This document shows positions 35,616-44,021 of a stretch of 64,000 nucleotides of DNA, piece by piece. The first letter of the stretch is position 1. Every line of letters starts with the position of its first letter. The stretch is from Pontivivens sp032464575 (GTDB lineage Bacteria > Pseudomonadota > Alphaproteobacteria > Rhodobacterales > Rhodobacteraceae). The DNA lies in assembly GCA_032464575.1 (NCBI GenBank), contig JAWDKM010000001.1, positions 620,001-684,000 of the forward strand, written 5' to 3'. The position numbers and the translations under genes were made by a program. Under the pieces are notes generated by a model that saw only the letters and a program-made list of their open reading frames with translations, did no database searches and had not been told where the DNA came from.

Positions 35616-36512
35616 TCAGAGCCGGTCCAGCGGCACCTTCATGTAGCGCACGCCGTCGGCTTCGGGCTCGGGCAGCTGGCCGCCCTTCATGTTCACCTGC
35701 AGCGACGGGATGATGAGCTTCGGGACCGGCAGCGTCGCGTCGCGCGCCGTGCGCATCGCGACGAAATCCTCGCGGGTGCGGCCCTCGCCCACATGGATGT
35801 TGGCCGCACGCTCCTCGGCCACGGTCGTCTCCCACGCGATGTCGCGCCCGCCGGGGCCGTAATCGTGACACATGAAGAGCCGCATCGCGTCGGGCAGCGA
35901 CAGGATGCGCTGGATCGAGTCGTAGAGCTCGCCCGCGTCCCCGCCGGGAAAGTCAGCCCGCGCCGTGCCGCCGTCGGGCATGAAGAGCGTGTCGCCCACG
36001 AAGGCCGCATCGCCGATCACATGGGTCATGCAGGCGGGCGTATGGCCCGGCGTGTGGAGGGCCACGGCCGTCAGCCCTCCGATCTCGTAGGTGTCGCCAT
36101 CGGCGAACAGCCGGTCGAACTGCGACCCGTCGCGTTGGAACTCGGTCCCCTCGTTGAAGATCTTGCCGAAGGTCTCCTGCACATCGACGATGCCGCGCCC
36201 GATGCCGATCTTCCCGCCCAGCCGCTCCTGGATATAGGGCGCGGCGGACAGGTGGTCGGCATGGACATGCGTCTCGATCAGCCATTGCAGGTCGAGGCCC
36301 CGGTCCCGGATATGGTCGATCAGCGCATCCGCATGGGTGAACGCGATCCGCCCGGCGGCGTAGTCGATGTCCATCACGCTATCGATCACGGCGCAGGCGG
36401 TGCTGTCGGGATCGCGCACCACGTAGCTGATCGTGTTGGTCGCGGGGTCGAAGAAGGGGGTGACCTCCGCGCGGCGGCTCATGTCGATCGGAAGTGCGCT
36501 CACATCCTTCAT
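35616..36512 (-). CDS. Metallo-beta-lactamase-fold protein, ETHE1-like (persulfide dioxygenase type)
   Basis: A 298-residue MBL hydrolase-fold protein with the iron-type ETHE1/persulfide dioxygenase pattern. Ligand residues: His82-x-His84-x-Asp86-His87 (THVHADH), His157 (HTPGHTP), Asp174 (FVGDTLF) and a C-terminal CHDYGPGG at 216. ETHE1-like enzymes oxidise glutathione persulfide to sulfite. ATG 36512 is set by an AGGAGA site and the MKDV N-terminus; the upstream in-frame extension lacks one. It ends 29 bases before fixL and faces the APH-kinase gene, with an FNR-like box between. Confidence 0.8.
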   Translation of the reverse strand: MKDVSALPIDMSRRAEVTPFFDPATNTISYVVRDPDSTACAVIDSVMDIDYAAGRIAFTHADALIDHIRDRGLDLQWLIETHVHADHLSAAPYIQERLGGKIGIGRGIVDVQETFGKIFNEGTEFQRDGSQFDRLFADGDTYEIGGLTAVALHTPGHTPACMTHVIGDAAFVGDTLFMPDGGTARADFPGGDAGELYDSIQRILSLPDAMRLFMCHDYGPGGRDIAWETTVAEERAANIHVGEGRTREDFVAMRTARDATLPVPKLIIPSLQVNMKGGQLPEPEADGVRYMKVPLDRL

Positions 36513-36585
36513 ATCGTTCTCCTCGCTGCGGCCCTGCATCCAGCGTCGCGCCACGCGATCATGGGATCAAGGGGGTGGCCGAGAA

Positions 36586-36599
36586 TTGATCCCGCGCAA
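36586..36599. promoter_or_regulatory. FNR-type box (one half perfect) between divergent genes
   Basis: TTGATCCCGCGCAA has a perfect TTGAT left half and a degenerate CGCAA right half, with the N4 spacer. It is 74 bases upstream of the ETHE1-like start and 36 bases upstream of the divergent APH-kinase start, a plausible activator position for both. Confidence 0.45.
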
Positions 36600-36634
36600 G
36601 GCGCGCACCGGGGCGCTGGGCCAGACTGCGCGTC

Positions 36635-38194
36635 ATGGAGCAGACGAAGCCCGCCGCGCCGCCCCCTTCCGACGCGTCCGAGGAGGACGCGCTCGTGGCC
36701 TTTCTCGGCGACGGAGCCGACCGTATCGTCGAGACCCATGCCGCCCGCATCTTCCTGCATGAGGGCGAGGCACTGAAGGTGAAGCGGCCCGTCCGCTACG
36801 ACTATCTCGACTTCTCCACCCCCGAGCGCCGGCGCGCCGCCCTCGCCCGCGAGCTGGAGCTGAACGCCCGCCATGCGCCGCAGATCTACCGCGACCTCGT
36901 CCCCCTGACGCGCGGCACGGACGGGGCGCTGGCGCTCGCCGGCAGGGGCGAGACCGTGGACTGGGTGCTGCGCATGCACCGCTTCCCGGCGGAGGACGAG
37001 CTGTCCTCCATCGCACTCCGCGGTCGCCTCGACGGGGCGCTGGCCGAGCGGCTGGGCGAGGTCGTGGCGCGCTACCATTCCACCTGCCCGGTGCGCGAGG
37101 CCGACGGCGCGACCCTGATCCGGGAGATCCTCGACGAACTCGACGCGGCCTTCGGCGACATGGCCGATATGCTGGACGAGGACATGCTCGCCGACCTGCG
37201 CACCCGCTCGCGGCTTAGCTTCGGCCAGCTCGCGCCACTCCTGCGCAGGCGCGCGCGGGCGGGTCGCGTGCGGCGCGCCCATGGCGACCTGCACCTGCGC
37301 AACATGGTGCTGATCGACGGCGTGCCCGTCCCCTTCGACGCGCTGGAATTCGACGAGACGCTGGGCACTTGCGACGTGCTCTACGACCTCGCTTTCCTGC
37401 TGATGGACCTGCTGGTTCAGGGCCTGCCGCTCGCCGCGAACCGGACCTTCAACACCTGGCTCGGCGCCACGCGGTCGATGGAGGACGAGCAGGGCCTCGC
37501 CGCCCTCCCGCTCTTCATCGCGATCCGCGCGGCGATCCGCGCGATGGTCGACGTGCAAACCGCGCGCCTCGGCGGGCACCCGCCGCAGGATGCGCGCCGA
37601 CACCTCGCCCTTGCCCTGCGTGCGCTAGAGACGCCGCCCGCGTGCCTGATCGCCGTCGGCGGGCTTTCGGGTGCGGGCAAGACCGCGGTCGCCCGCGCGC
37701 TCGCCCCCGATCTCGGCCCCCTGCCCGGCGCGGTGCATCTGAGCGCCGATCTCGAACGCAAGGCGCATTTCGGCGTTCCGCCCCTGCACCGCCTGGGCGA
37801 TGCGGCCTATACGCCCGAGGCCAACGCCGCCGTGCAGGCCCGGCTCCATGCCCGCGCCGCGCGCTGCCTCGCCGCCGGGCACGCCGTGATCATCGACACC
37901 ACCCATCTCGACATCGCCAACCGGGCGGAGACCGAGGCCCTGGCCCGCGCGGCCCGCGTGCCGTTCTGCGGGCTGTGGCTCACGGCGCCCGAACGAACCC
38001 TGCGCGCACGGATCGCGGGGCGAAACGGCGATGCCTCCGACGCGGACGCGCGCGTGCTCGGAATGCAGCTCGCCCGCGACCCCGGCTCGGGCGACTGGAC
38101 GCCGATCGACGCCGCGCGCGAGCTGCCCCGCGTGCTCGACACCGCACGCCGGACCGCCGCCGCCGCGATCTGTTCCCACATGCCACAACCCTGA
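36635..38194 (+). CDS. Bifunctional aminoglycoside-phosphotransferase-fold/P-loop kinase protein
   Basis: A 519-residue two-domain protein. The N-terminal two-thirds is an APH-like kinase domain with catalytic loop HGDLHLRNM and metal-binding DALEFDE. The C-terminal part (from about 340) is a P-loop nucleotide kinase with GGLSGAGKTAVAR and DTTHLD. The physiological substrate of this fusion is unknown; it is frequent next to UspA genes in proteobacterial stress loci, and it is the first gene of a pair with uspA here (13-base gap). Likely controlled by the FNR-like box 36 bases upstream. Confidence 0.85.
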   Translation: MEQTKPAAPPPSDASEEDALVAFLGDGADRIVETHAARIFLHEGEALKVKRPVRYDYLDFSTPERRRAALARELELNARHAPQIYRDLVPLTRGTDGALALAGRGETVDWVLRMHRFPAEDELSSIALRGRLDGALAERLGEVVARYHSTCPVREADGATLIREILDELDAAFGDMADMLDEDMLADLRTRSRLSFGQLAPLLRRRARAGRVRRAHGDLHLRNMVLIDGVPVPFDALEFDETLGTCDVLYDLAFLLMDLLVQGLPLAANRTFNTWLGATRSMEDEQGLAALPLFIAIRAAIRAMVDVQTARLGGHPPQDARRHLALALRALETPPACLIAVGGLSGAGKTAVARALAPDLGPLPGAVHLSADLERKAHFGVPPLHRLGDAAYTPEANAAVQARLHARAARCLAAGHAVIIDTTHLDIANRAETEALARAARVPFCGLWLTAPERTLRARIAGRNGDASDADARVLGMQLARDPGSGDWTPIDAARELPRVLDTARRTAAAAICSHMPQP

Positions 38195-38207
38195 ACGGGA
38201 GGACGCC

Positions 38208-39041
38208 ATGCCCCTTCGCACCATCCTGAGCTGCCTGTCGACCGAGGGTCAGGCCCACACGGTCCTTGGCCCCGCCGCGGCCCTTGCCCGGCGCACCGAC
38301 GCGCACCTGATCGGCCTGCACACGCTGGAGGCCATGGTGATCTATCCCGGCATCGCGGTGCACGTGCCGGAGACGGTGCAGACCAACTTCACCGCCGCCC
38401 AGCGCGAGCGCGCGCAGGTCGTGCGCACCCTCTTCGACGAGCGACTGCGGGGCGAGACGTTCACCTCCGAATGGCGGGAGATCAAGACCGAGGCCGCCGC
38501 CAGCCCCGACCGGATGATCGAGGCCGCGCGCACCTCCGATCTCGTCGTCATGGCCCGCGCCGGCAGCGACGGCGACCGCGACGACCAACCCTACGTGCAG
38601 GAGCGCATGATCCGCGAGAGCGGCCGCCCCGTCCTGCTGATCCCGCCTAAGCTCAAGGACCCCGAGATCGGCAAGAGCGTCGTCATCGGCTGGAGCTCCA
38701 CCCGCGAGGCCGCCCGGGCCGTCCACGACGTCCGTCCGCTGCTGCAGGACGGAGCCGAGGTCCACATCGTCACGGTCACCGGCAGCCTCGACCATACCGA
38801 CAGCCTCGCGACCGAGCTGGCGCGCACGCTGTCCCGCCACGGTTTCAAGGCCGAGGTCGTGCGCCGCGCACAGGACGGCCAGTCCATCGCGGAGTGCCTG
38901 TTGCAGGAAGCGTTCGAGCGTGGCGCCGACCTGATCGCCACCGGCGCCTTCGGCCACTCGCGCCTCTTCGACTTCGTCATCGGCGCCGTGACGCTGGAGT
39001 TGATGAGGAAGGCGGAGCGGCCGGTGCTCCTGTCCACCTGA
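38208..39041 (+). CDS. Universal stress protein with two Usp domains
   Basis: A 277-residue tandem UspA-family protein. ATG 38208 follows a GGGAGGA site. The first domain is degenerate in its nucleotide loop. The second ends in the ATP-binding signature GAFGHSRLFDFVIGAVT, close to G-x2-G-x9-G-S/T. In alphaproteobacteria, tandem UspA proteins are typical members of FNR/oxygen-limitation regulons. It follows the APH-kinase gene by 13 bases, so they form an operon. Confidence 0.9.
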   Translation: MPLRTILSCLSTEGQAHTVLGPAAALARRTDAHLIGLHTLEAMVIYPGIAVHVPETVQTNFTAAQRERAQVVRTLFDERLRGETFTSEWREIKTEAAASPDRMIEAARTSDLVVMARAGSDGDRDDQPYVQERMIRESGRPVLLIPPKLKDPEIGKSVVIGWSSTREAARAVHDVRPLLQDGAEVHIVTVTGSLDHTDSLATELARTLSRHGFKAEVVRRAQDGQSIAECLLQEAFERGADLIATGAFGHSRLFDFVIGAVTLELMRKAERPVLLST

Positions 39042-39551
39042 GCTCGCGTGCCCGCCCGGCGGGCCGGATTCGATCCGCGTGGCGAGCGCCGGTTGGGAAC
39101 GGCTCACTTTACGGTTTGGCAAGCGGCTGGGTTGCTTCGACCCCCAGCGTCGGGGAGAAGGCCAGATCCGGTTGCAGGCGCCTGTTCGAGGTTGGGCGAC
39201 AACGCCTATCGGCGCCTCGGGGTGTCCATCGAGGATCAGGGGGATATCCCCCCTGCAATGTCGTACCTTGCCGAAGCGCCGCGGTGCCGTGAAAGTTCTG
39301 GGGGCCTGCTGCCAACCGTGACCGGGAAGGTGGCTCCACACCGCTTTACCCCGCGTTCCCGCCAGCTCGGCACAGTCACGGCAGCCTGTACGGGCGGCGA
39401 GCCGCTTTCCCTGAAGCACCTGTCGACACACGACAGTACACGCGCCCGCTTGGTCGCTCGGGTTCCACCCCCGCGAAACCAGCCATCGCTGCATGTCGAG
39501 GGCGGCCCTCAGAGTCATCCCCGTCACCGCCGCTGCAGGGTGGCGATGGCC
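39042..39551. other. Non-coding stretch between convergent uspA and adhP
   Basis: About 510 bases separate the two stops. The frames on both strands have no known domain. A perfect 14-base palindrome GGGGGATATCCCCC lies at 39239-39252; without a loop or T run it is not an obvious terminator. Otherwise nothing is recognised. Confidence 0.5.
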
Positions 39552-40586
39552 CTAGATCTCCAGCACCACGCGGCCGTCGATAGTGCCCTGGCGCATCCGG
39601 TCGAAGACGGCGTTGACGTTCTCCAGCTTGTCCCAGGTGAAGGTCGTCTTCACGTGGCCGTCGGCGGCGAAGGACAGCGCCTCGGTCAGGTCGAGGCGCG
39701 TGCCCACGATGGAGCCGCGGATCGTCAGGCGCTTGAGCACCACCTCGAAGATCGGCAGCGGGAAGCTGCCGGGCGGCAGGCCGACCAGCGACATAGTGCC
39801 ATGCCGCCGCAGCATCCCAACCGCCTGCGCAAAGGCCGTGGTGCTGACCGCGGTCACGAGGGCCCCGTGCACCCCGCCGATCTGATTTTCGACCTCGGCC
39901 ACCGGATCGACCTCGGCCGCGTTGATGACCTCGTCCGCGCCGAGCTTGCGTGCAAGCTCCAGCTTGTCGGGAGCGACGTCCACAGCGATGACCTGCATCC
40001 CCATCGCCTTGGCATACTGCACCGCCATGTGGCCGAGCCCGCCGATGCCGGAGATCGCGATCCACTGGCCGGGGCGCACCTCCGTCTCCTTCAACCCCTT
40101 GTAGACGGTGACGCCGGCGCAGAGCACCGGCGAGGCGGGGCCGAAGTCGAGCCCCGAGGGGATCTGCCCCACGAAGTCGGCATCGGCCCGCACGAACTCC
40201 GCATAGCCGCCATCCACGGAATAGCCGGTGTTCTGCTGGCTCTCGCACAGCGTCTCCCACCCGCCGGAACAGTGCACGCAGCGCCCGCAGGCGGTGTGGA
40301 GCCATGGCACGCCGACCCGGTCGCCCTCCTTGAGATGCGTGACGCCCGCGCCGAGGGCCGCGACCTCGCCCACGCCCTCGTGCCCCGGAATGAAGGGGGG
40401 CTCGGGCTTCACCGGCCAGTCACCGTCGGCGGCGTGCAGATCCGTGTGGCAGACGCCGGAGGCGCGGACCCGCACCAGCACCTCGCCCGGCCCGATCTCG
40501 GGCACGGGCACCTCGCGCAGTTCCAGCGCAGCACCGAGGCGCGGCACCACCGCCGCCTTCATCACCTTGGGAAGATCGTAGGGCAT
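39552..40586 (-). CDS. adhP: Zinc-dependent alcohol dehydrogenase AdhP
   Basis: An NAD-dependent ethanol/acetaldehyde dehydrogenase of the AdhP/AdhA group, 344 residues. Catalytic zinc ligands are in SGVCHTDLHAA and GHEGVG, the structural zinc four-Cys cluster in CGRCVHCSGGWETLC (with the next Cys), and the cofactor motif is ISGIGGLGHMAVQYA. ATG 40586 has AAGGAGA upstream; the much longer frame upstream is a shadow of the flavodoxin-like gene. A perfect FNR box lies 64 bases upstream, consistent with induction in low oxygen. Confidence 0.94.
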   Translation of the reverse strand: MPYDLPKVMKAAVVPRLGAALELREVPVPEIGPGEVLVRVRASGVCHTDLHAADGDWPVKPEPPFIPGHEGVGEVAALGAGVTHLKEGDRVGVPWLHTACGRCVHCSGGWETLCESQQNTGYSVDGGYAEFVRADADFVGQIPSGLDFGPASPVLCAGVTVYKGLKETEVRPGQWIAISGIGGLGHMAVQYAKAMGMQVIAVDVAPDKLELARKLGADEVINAAEVDPVAEVENQIGGVHGALVTAVSTTAFAQAVGMLRRHGTMSLVGLPPGSFPLPIFEVVLKRLTIRGSIVGTRLDLTEALSFAADGHVKTTFTWDKLENVNAVFDRMRQGTIDGRVVLEI

Positions 40587-40650
40587 CGGCGTCTCCTTCT
40601 GTGCACACGACGGGATGTGACGCAGCGTAGGAAGCCCGGCCATGTCGCGA

Positions 40651-40664
40651 TTGATCGCGATCAA
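40651..40664. promoter_or_regulatory. Perfect FNR/FnrL box between adhP and the flavodoxin-like gene
   Basis: TTGATCGCGATCAA matches the FNR consensus TTGAT-N4-ATCAA without a mismatch and is itself a full palindrome. It lies 64 bases before the adhP start on one side and 84 bases before the flavodoxin-like start on the other, so it can activate both divergent genes. In Rhodobacteraceae the binder would be FnrL or a Dnr-type paralogue; neither gene is in the window. Confidence 0.8.
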
Positions 40665-40748
40665 TCCGCGTGAATTTGCGCTAGGGCAAAGTCGCACGCC
40701 GCCATGTCGTCTAGGGTGCACGCTCGACCAGCGAGCGGAGAGGCCGCG

Positions 40749-41270
40749 ATGAGCCAGGGCACGGGTGCCATCATCTACTACTCGCGCACCGGCGCGACGT
40801 GCGCCGCAGCGCAACGGCTGGCACGCCGGAGCGGCGCGTGCCTGGTCGCGCTCGCGCTGAAGCGCTATCGACAGGGCCCGGCCGGGCGGCTGCGCGCCCG
40901 CCTGGATACGCTTTTCTCCGTCGCGCCACCGCTCGACGACGCCCTGCCCGATCTGGGCGCGCGGCCCTGGGTCGCGATCGGCGGACCCCTCTGGCTCGGC
41001 CAGCCCGCCCCGCCGCTGCGCCGTGTGCTCACGGAGGCCGCACTGCCACGGCGCGTCGGCCTCTTCCTGACCGCCGACCGGCCCGGGGCGCCGAACCGCG
41101 CCTATACCGACTGCGCCGACACGCTGGGTCGGCCGCTTGCCGCGCGCACCTGGCTCAGGCCCGGCCCGGATCACGAGGAGGAGACGGCGCGCCGCCTCGA
41201 TCTCTTCCACGATACCCTTGCACGCTCACCTGCACGCACGCCGCCGGAACCGGCCCTCCGCCTCGTCTAG
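40749..41270 (+). CDS. Flavodoxin-fold protein
   Basis: A 173-residue flavodoxin-like protein. The N-terminal FMN phosphate loop is IIYYSRTGATCAAA and the second loop region is AIGGPLWLGQPAPP. ATG 40749 follows GGAGAGG; an in-frame ATG at 40704 has no ribosome site. It resembles FMN-binding hemG/flavodoxin-type quinone reductases, but the partner is unknown. It is divergent from adhP with an FNR box in between. Its TAG stop shares the bases CTAG with the convergent ATPase gene. Confidence 0.75.
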   Translation: MSQGTGAIIYYSRTGATCAAAQRLARRSGACLVALALKRYRQGPAGRLRARLDTLFSVAPPLDDALPDLGARPWVAIGGPLWLGQPAPPLRRVLTEAALPRRVGLFLTADRPGAPNRAYTDCADTLGRPLAARTWLRPGPDHEEETARRLDLFHDTLARSPARTPPEPALRLV

Positions 41271-42034
41271 AACAGGCTCTCGTCCTCGTCGCGCAGCGCG
41301 TCGGCGATGAACGCTTCGGGATCGATCGTGAAATCCTGGTAGAGCCGGAAATGCCGCGTCTCGCGGTATTCGATCGGCGCGATCCCGTGGCGCGTGACCT
41401 CCAGCACTGTGGCCCCCGGCAGCGCCATCAGGATCGGCGAGTGCGTGGCCATGATCACCTGCGCCTCCCGCTTGAACTGGATCCGGTCGAGCAGGCGCAG
41501 CAACACGAGTTGCCGCCGGGGCGACAGCGCGCTCTCGGGCTCGTCCATGAAGTAGATGCCCTGCTTCGACATCCGCTCTTCGAACGACCTGATGAACCCC
41601 TCGCCGTGGGACCATGTGAGGTAGTCCGAGTCCGATCCCACGGCGTCGAGATAGCGCGCGACGGAAAAGAAGGTCTCTGACCGGAAGAACCAGCCGTTCG
41701 TGACCTTCGGTAGCCAGCCGCCGCGCAGAGCATCGGCGAGGAGTGCGCCGCTCTCCTCCCGCGCGCCGGGGTGATCGATGGCGGCGTATCCTTTCCCGCC
41801 GCCCGCCTCGTCATAGCCGCTGAGCGCCGCGATCGCCACGATCAGCGTCGACTTCCCCGTGCCGTTCTCGCCCACGACGATCGTGACGGGCGTGGTAAAG
41901 GAGAGCTCGAAATCCGCGTCCAGCCACGGCAGGTCGAACGGATAGCCCGATTGCTCCGCGAAGACGTCTTCGCGCACGGTCAGCCGCTGCAGGAACGGGG
42001 ACGGCAGGTTGGTCTTTCGGTTTCGGCGGGCCAT
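41267..42034 (-). CDS. Stand-alone AAA/ABC-type ATPase (RecF/SMC-like head)
   Basis: A 255-residue ATPase with Walker A GENGTGKST near residue 55, a signature-type segment (ESALSPRRQLVLLRLLD), Walker B IYFMDEPES and the switch His in MATHSPILMAL. This is the head-only AAA_21-like form without long coiled coils or a TOPRIM/HNH partner. Such proteins are seen both in housekeeping contexts and in defence systems; no nuclease gene adjoins it here, so I make no functional call. Stop overlaps that of the convergent flavodoxin-like gene. Confidence 0.82.
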   Translation of the reverse strand: MARRNRKTNLPSPFLQRLTVREDVFAEQSGYPFDLPWLDADFELSFTTPVTIVVGENGTGKSTLIVAIAALSGYDEAGGGKGYAAIDHPGAREESGALLADALRGGWLPKVTNGWFFRSETFFSVARYLDAVGSDSDYLTWSHGEGFIRSFEERMSKQGIYFMDEPESALSPRRQLVLLRLLDRIQFKREAQVIMATHSPILMALPGATVLEVTRHGIAPIEYRETRHFRLYQDFTIDPEAFIADALRDEDESLF

Positions 42035-42419
42035 GGTGTCAGGCAGGTGGCGTCAGGCGCAGCCTAGGCCGACGCGTGCGGTTGCGAAAGCACCCGGATC
42101 GCGGAAAGTCGTTATGTGCAGGTCAGAAGAACGACCGATGCGTTGTCCCATCGTAGGCGGAACAGGCTTTCTGCGCGGTGCCGTGGTGGAGGCCGGCGTC
42201 GCGCCGTAGACCAGGGTCCCGTTGATGGCGCCAACGTCTCCCGCCTTCAGGTACCGTCTCGGCGTCGATACGCAGCGCGCGATGTCCACGGGTCGAACCC
42301 GTAGGCCTCTTCGCCACCTACTTCACCGGTTGCTCAAATGGGACCGTGCGCGCCGCGATACCTCACTCAAGGGTACGATATCGCCGAAGCACGAGGCGGC
42401 ACTGCTCGCCTGGGCGGCC
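42035..42419. other. Non-coding stretch before the inositol locus
   Basis: About 385 bases upstream of the ATPase start and downstream of the iolB stop. It has mixed frames without domain content. A hairpin ACGGG-TCGAA-CCCGT near 42287-42301 resembles a tRNA T-arm at first sight, but its loop is too short. Nothing else recognised. Confidence 0.5.
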
Positions 42420-43229
42420 TTACCCCACCGCGTCGCGCTGGGCGATCCAGTCGTGGTCTGGGTCGTTCCGGAAGCGCCATTTCCGCAGCGGTCCCGCCAT
42501 GACGTTGAGGTAGTACATCTCGTAGCCGTAGGGCGCCGCGCAGGGATGGTGCCCCTTCGGGACCAGCACCACGTCGCCGTCCTTCACCGCCATGGTCTCG
42601 TCCAGCGCGCCGTCCTCGGTGTAGACCCGTTGCACGCCGAAGCCCTGCGCGGGGCTGAGGCGGTGGTAGTAGGTCTCCTCCAGGTAGGTCATGCGGGGGA
42701 AGTCGTCCTCGTCATGCCGGTGGCTGGGATAGGAGGACCAGTTGCCGTCGGGGGTGAAGACTTCGGTGACGAGCAGGCTGCCCGCCAAGTCCCGCTCCTC
42801 CATCGCGATGTTGTTGATGTGACGGGTGTTCTGCCCGACGCCGCGAGGCGTGAGCGTGATGCCCTCGGGCCCCAGCCGCCGCACCGGGTGGTCACCGCGG
42901 GCCGGCGCGCTGCAGACCGCCAACGTGCACTGGGTGGTGGCGACCGCCGACCAGTCCCGCCCGCCGGGGATGTAGAGGCAGTGGGGCGGCGTCTTTTCGA
43001 AGACCGACATCCGGTCGCCCATCTCGCCGAAACTCTCGCCATCGACGTTAATCTCCGCCCGGCCTTCGACCAGCACGAGGATGACCTCGCGTTCGCCCGT
43101 CGTCTCCGCCGCGCGGTCCCCCGCGCCGAGGCGGTAGAGCCCGAAGCCGACATAGCCCCAGCCCGCGCTCTCAGGCGTCACATCATGGACCTTGCCCGAC
43201 ACGCCGTTCGGCTTGACCAGCAGGCTCAT
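42420..43229 (-). CDS. iolB: 5-deoxy-glucuronate isomerase IolB
   Basis: IolB converts 5-deoxy-D-glucuronate to 2-deoxy-5-keto-D-gluconate in myo-inositol catabolism. The 269-residue bicupin matches the canonical family: FTPDGNWSSYPSHRHDEDD, LEETYYHRL, the QRVYTEDGALDETM stretch, VPKGHHPCAAPYGY and the C-terminal NVMAGPLRKWRF. ATG 43229 overlaps the ABC ATPase stop by four bases, so it is the last gene of the importer operon. A second, divergent IolB-like gene is at 54265. Confidence 0.95.
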   Translation of the reverse strand: MSLLVKPNGVSGKVHDVTPESAGWGYVGFGLYRLGAGDRAAETTGEREVILVLVEGRAEINVDGESFGEMGDRMSVFEKTPPHCLYIPGGRDWSAVATTQCTLAVCSAPARGDHPVRRLGPEGITLTPRGVGQNTRHINNIAMEERDLAGSLLVTEVFTPDGNWSSYPSHRHDEDDFPRMTYLEETYYHRLSPAQGFGVQRVYTEDGALDETMAVKDGDVVLVPKGHHPCAAPYGYEMYYLNVMAGPLRKWRFRNDPDHDWIAQRDAVG

Positions 43230-44020
43230 ACGGTCCCGCCAAGCGCGTCGTCGAGGGTCGCAAGCTCCTGCCCGCCCGCCATCATGTCCTGCAGCTCGTC
43301 CGGCGTGATCTGACCGCGCTGCGCCGTGCCCAGCGTCTGCCCGCGGTTCAGCACGGTGAACCGGTCGCCCACAGCCAACGCGTGACGCACGTTGTGGGTG
43401 ATGAAGACGACAGCCACGTCCTGCTTTCGCACCTTGTCGATGGTGGCGAGCACGTTGGAGGTCTGCCGCACGCCGAGCGCCGAGGTCGGCTCGTCGAGGA
43501 TCAGCACCTTGGCCCCGAAATAGACCGCACGGGAGATGGCGACCGTCTGCCGCTCCCCGCCCGAGAGGGTGCCGACCGCCTGATCGGGGCCTCGCAGGTT
43601 GATGCCCATGCGGCGCATCTCCTCCATCGTCACGCGGTCGGCTTCGGCCCGGTCGAAGAAGGGGATGCCCGCGATCCGCTTCACCGGCTCGTTGCCCATG
43701 AAGAAGTTCCGGCTGACGCTCATCAGCGGGATCATGGCGAGGTGCTGGTGGACGGTCGCAATACCCGCATCCATCGCCTGGCGCGGCGTGTCGAAATGCA
43801 TCGGGCGGCCTTCGAAGATGATCTCGCCCTTCGTCGGCTTGTGCACGCCCGACATCGTCTTGATGAAGGTCGACTTGCCCGCGCCGTTGTCGCCGAGCAG
43901 GCAATGGCACTCCCCCGGATAGATGTCTAGGGACACGCCGGCGAGCGCGATCACCGCACCGAAATGCTTCTCGATATTGCGCATCTCGATGATCGGGGCA
44001 TGGGTGGAGCGGGTGTTCAT
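43226..44020 (-). CDS. Sugar (inositol) ABC transporter ATPase, single-domain type
   Basis: The cytoplasmic ATPase of the importer, 264 residues. Motifs: Walker A GDNGAGKST, signature LSGGERQ, Walker B VLILDEPTSALG and switch His in FITHNVRHA. Sugar transporters of the CUT2 group usually have a tandem ATPase of about 500 residues (RbsA, IatA); this one is a single domain like FrcA of Sinorhizobium, so two copies would act together. It follows the permease by one base. Confidence 0.9.
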   Translation of the reverse strand: MNTRSTHAPIIEMRNIEKHFGAVIALAGVSLDIYPGECHCLLGDNGAGKSTFIKTMSGVHKPTKGEIIFEGRPMHFDTPRQAMDAGIATVHQHLAMIPLMSVSRNFFMGNEPVKRIAGIPFFDRAEADRVTMEEMRRMGINLRGPDQAVGTLSGGERQTVAISRAVYFGAKVLILDEPTSALGVRQTSNVLATIDKVRKQDVAVVFITHNVRHALAVGDRFTVLNRGQTLGTAQRGQITPDELQDMMAGGQELATLDDALGGTV

Positions 44021-44021
44021 C

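Noticed and set aside
39239..39252. GGGGGATATCCCCC as a rho-independent terminator between uspA and adhP
   Set aside because: It has no loop and no T run on either strand; kept only as a noted palindrome.
41267..42034. The stand-alone AAA ATPase as part of a defence system (Septu/Gabija/retron-like)
   Set aside because: No adjoining nuclease, HNH, TOPRIM or reverse-transcriptase gene; neighbours are a flavodoxin-like protein and the inositol locus.
42287..42301. tRNA-like T-arm in the gap before iolB (ACGGG-TCGAA-CCCGT)
   Set aside because: The loop has five bases instead of seven, and no acceptor, D or anticodon arm can be built around it.
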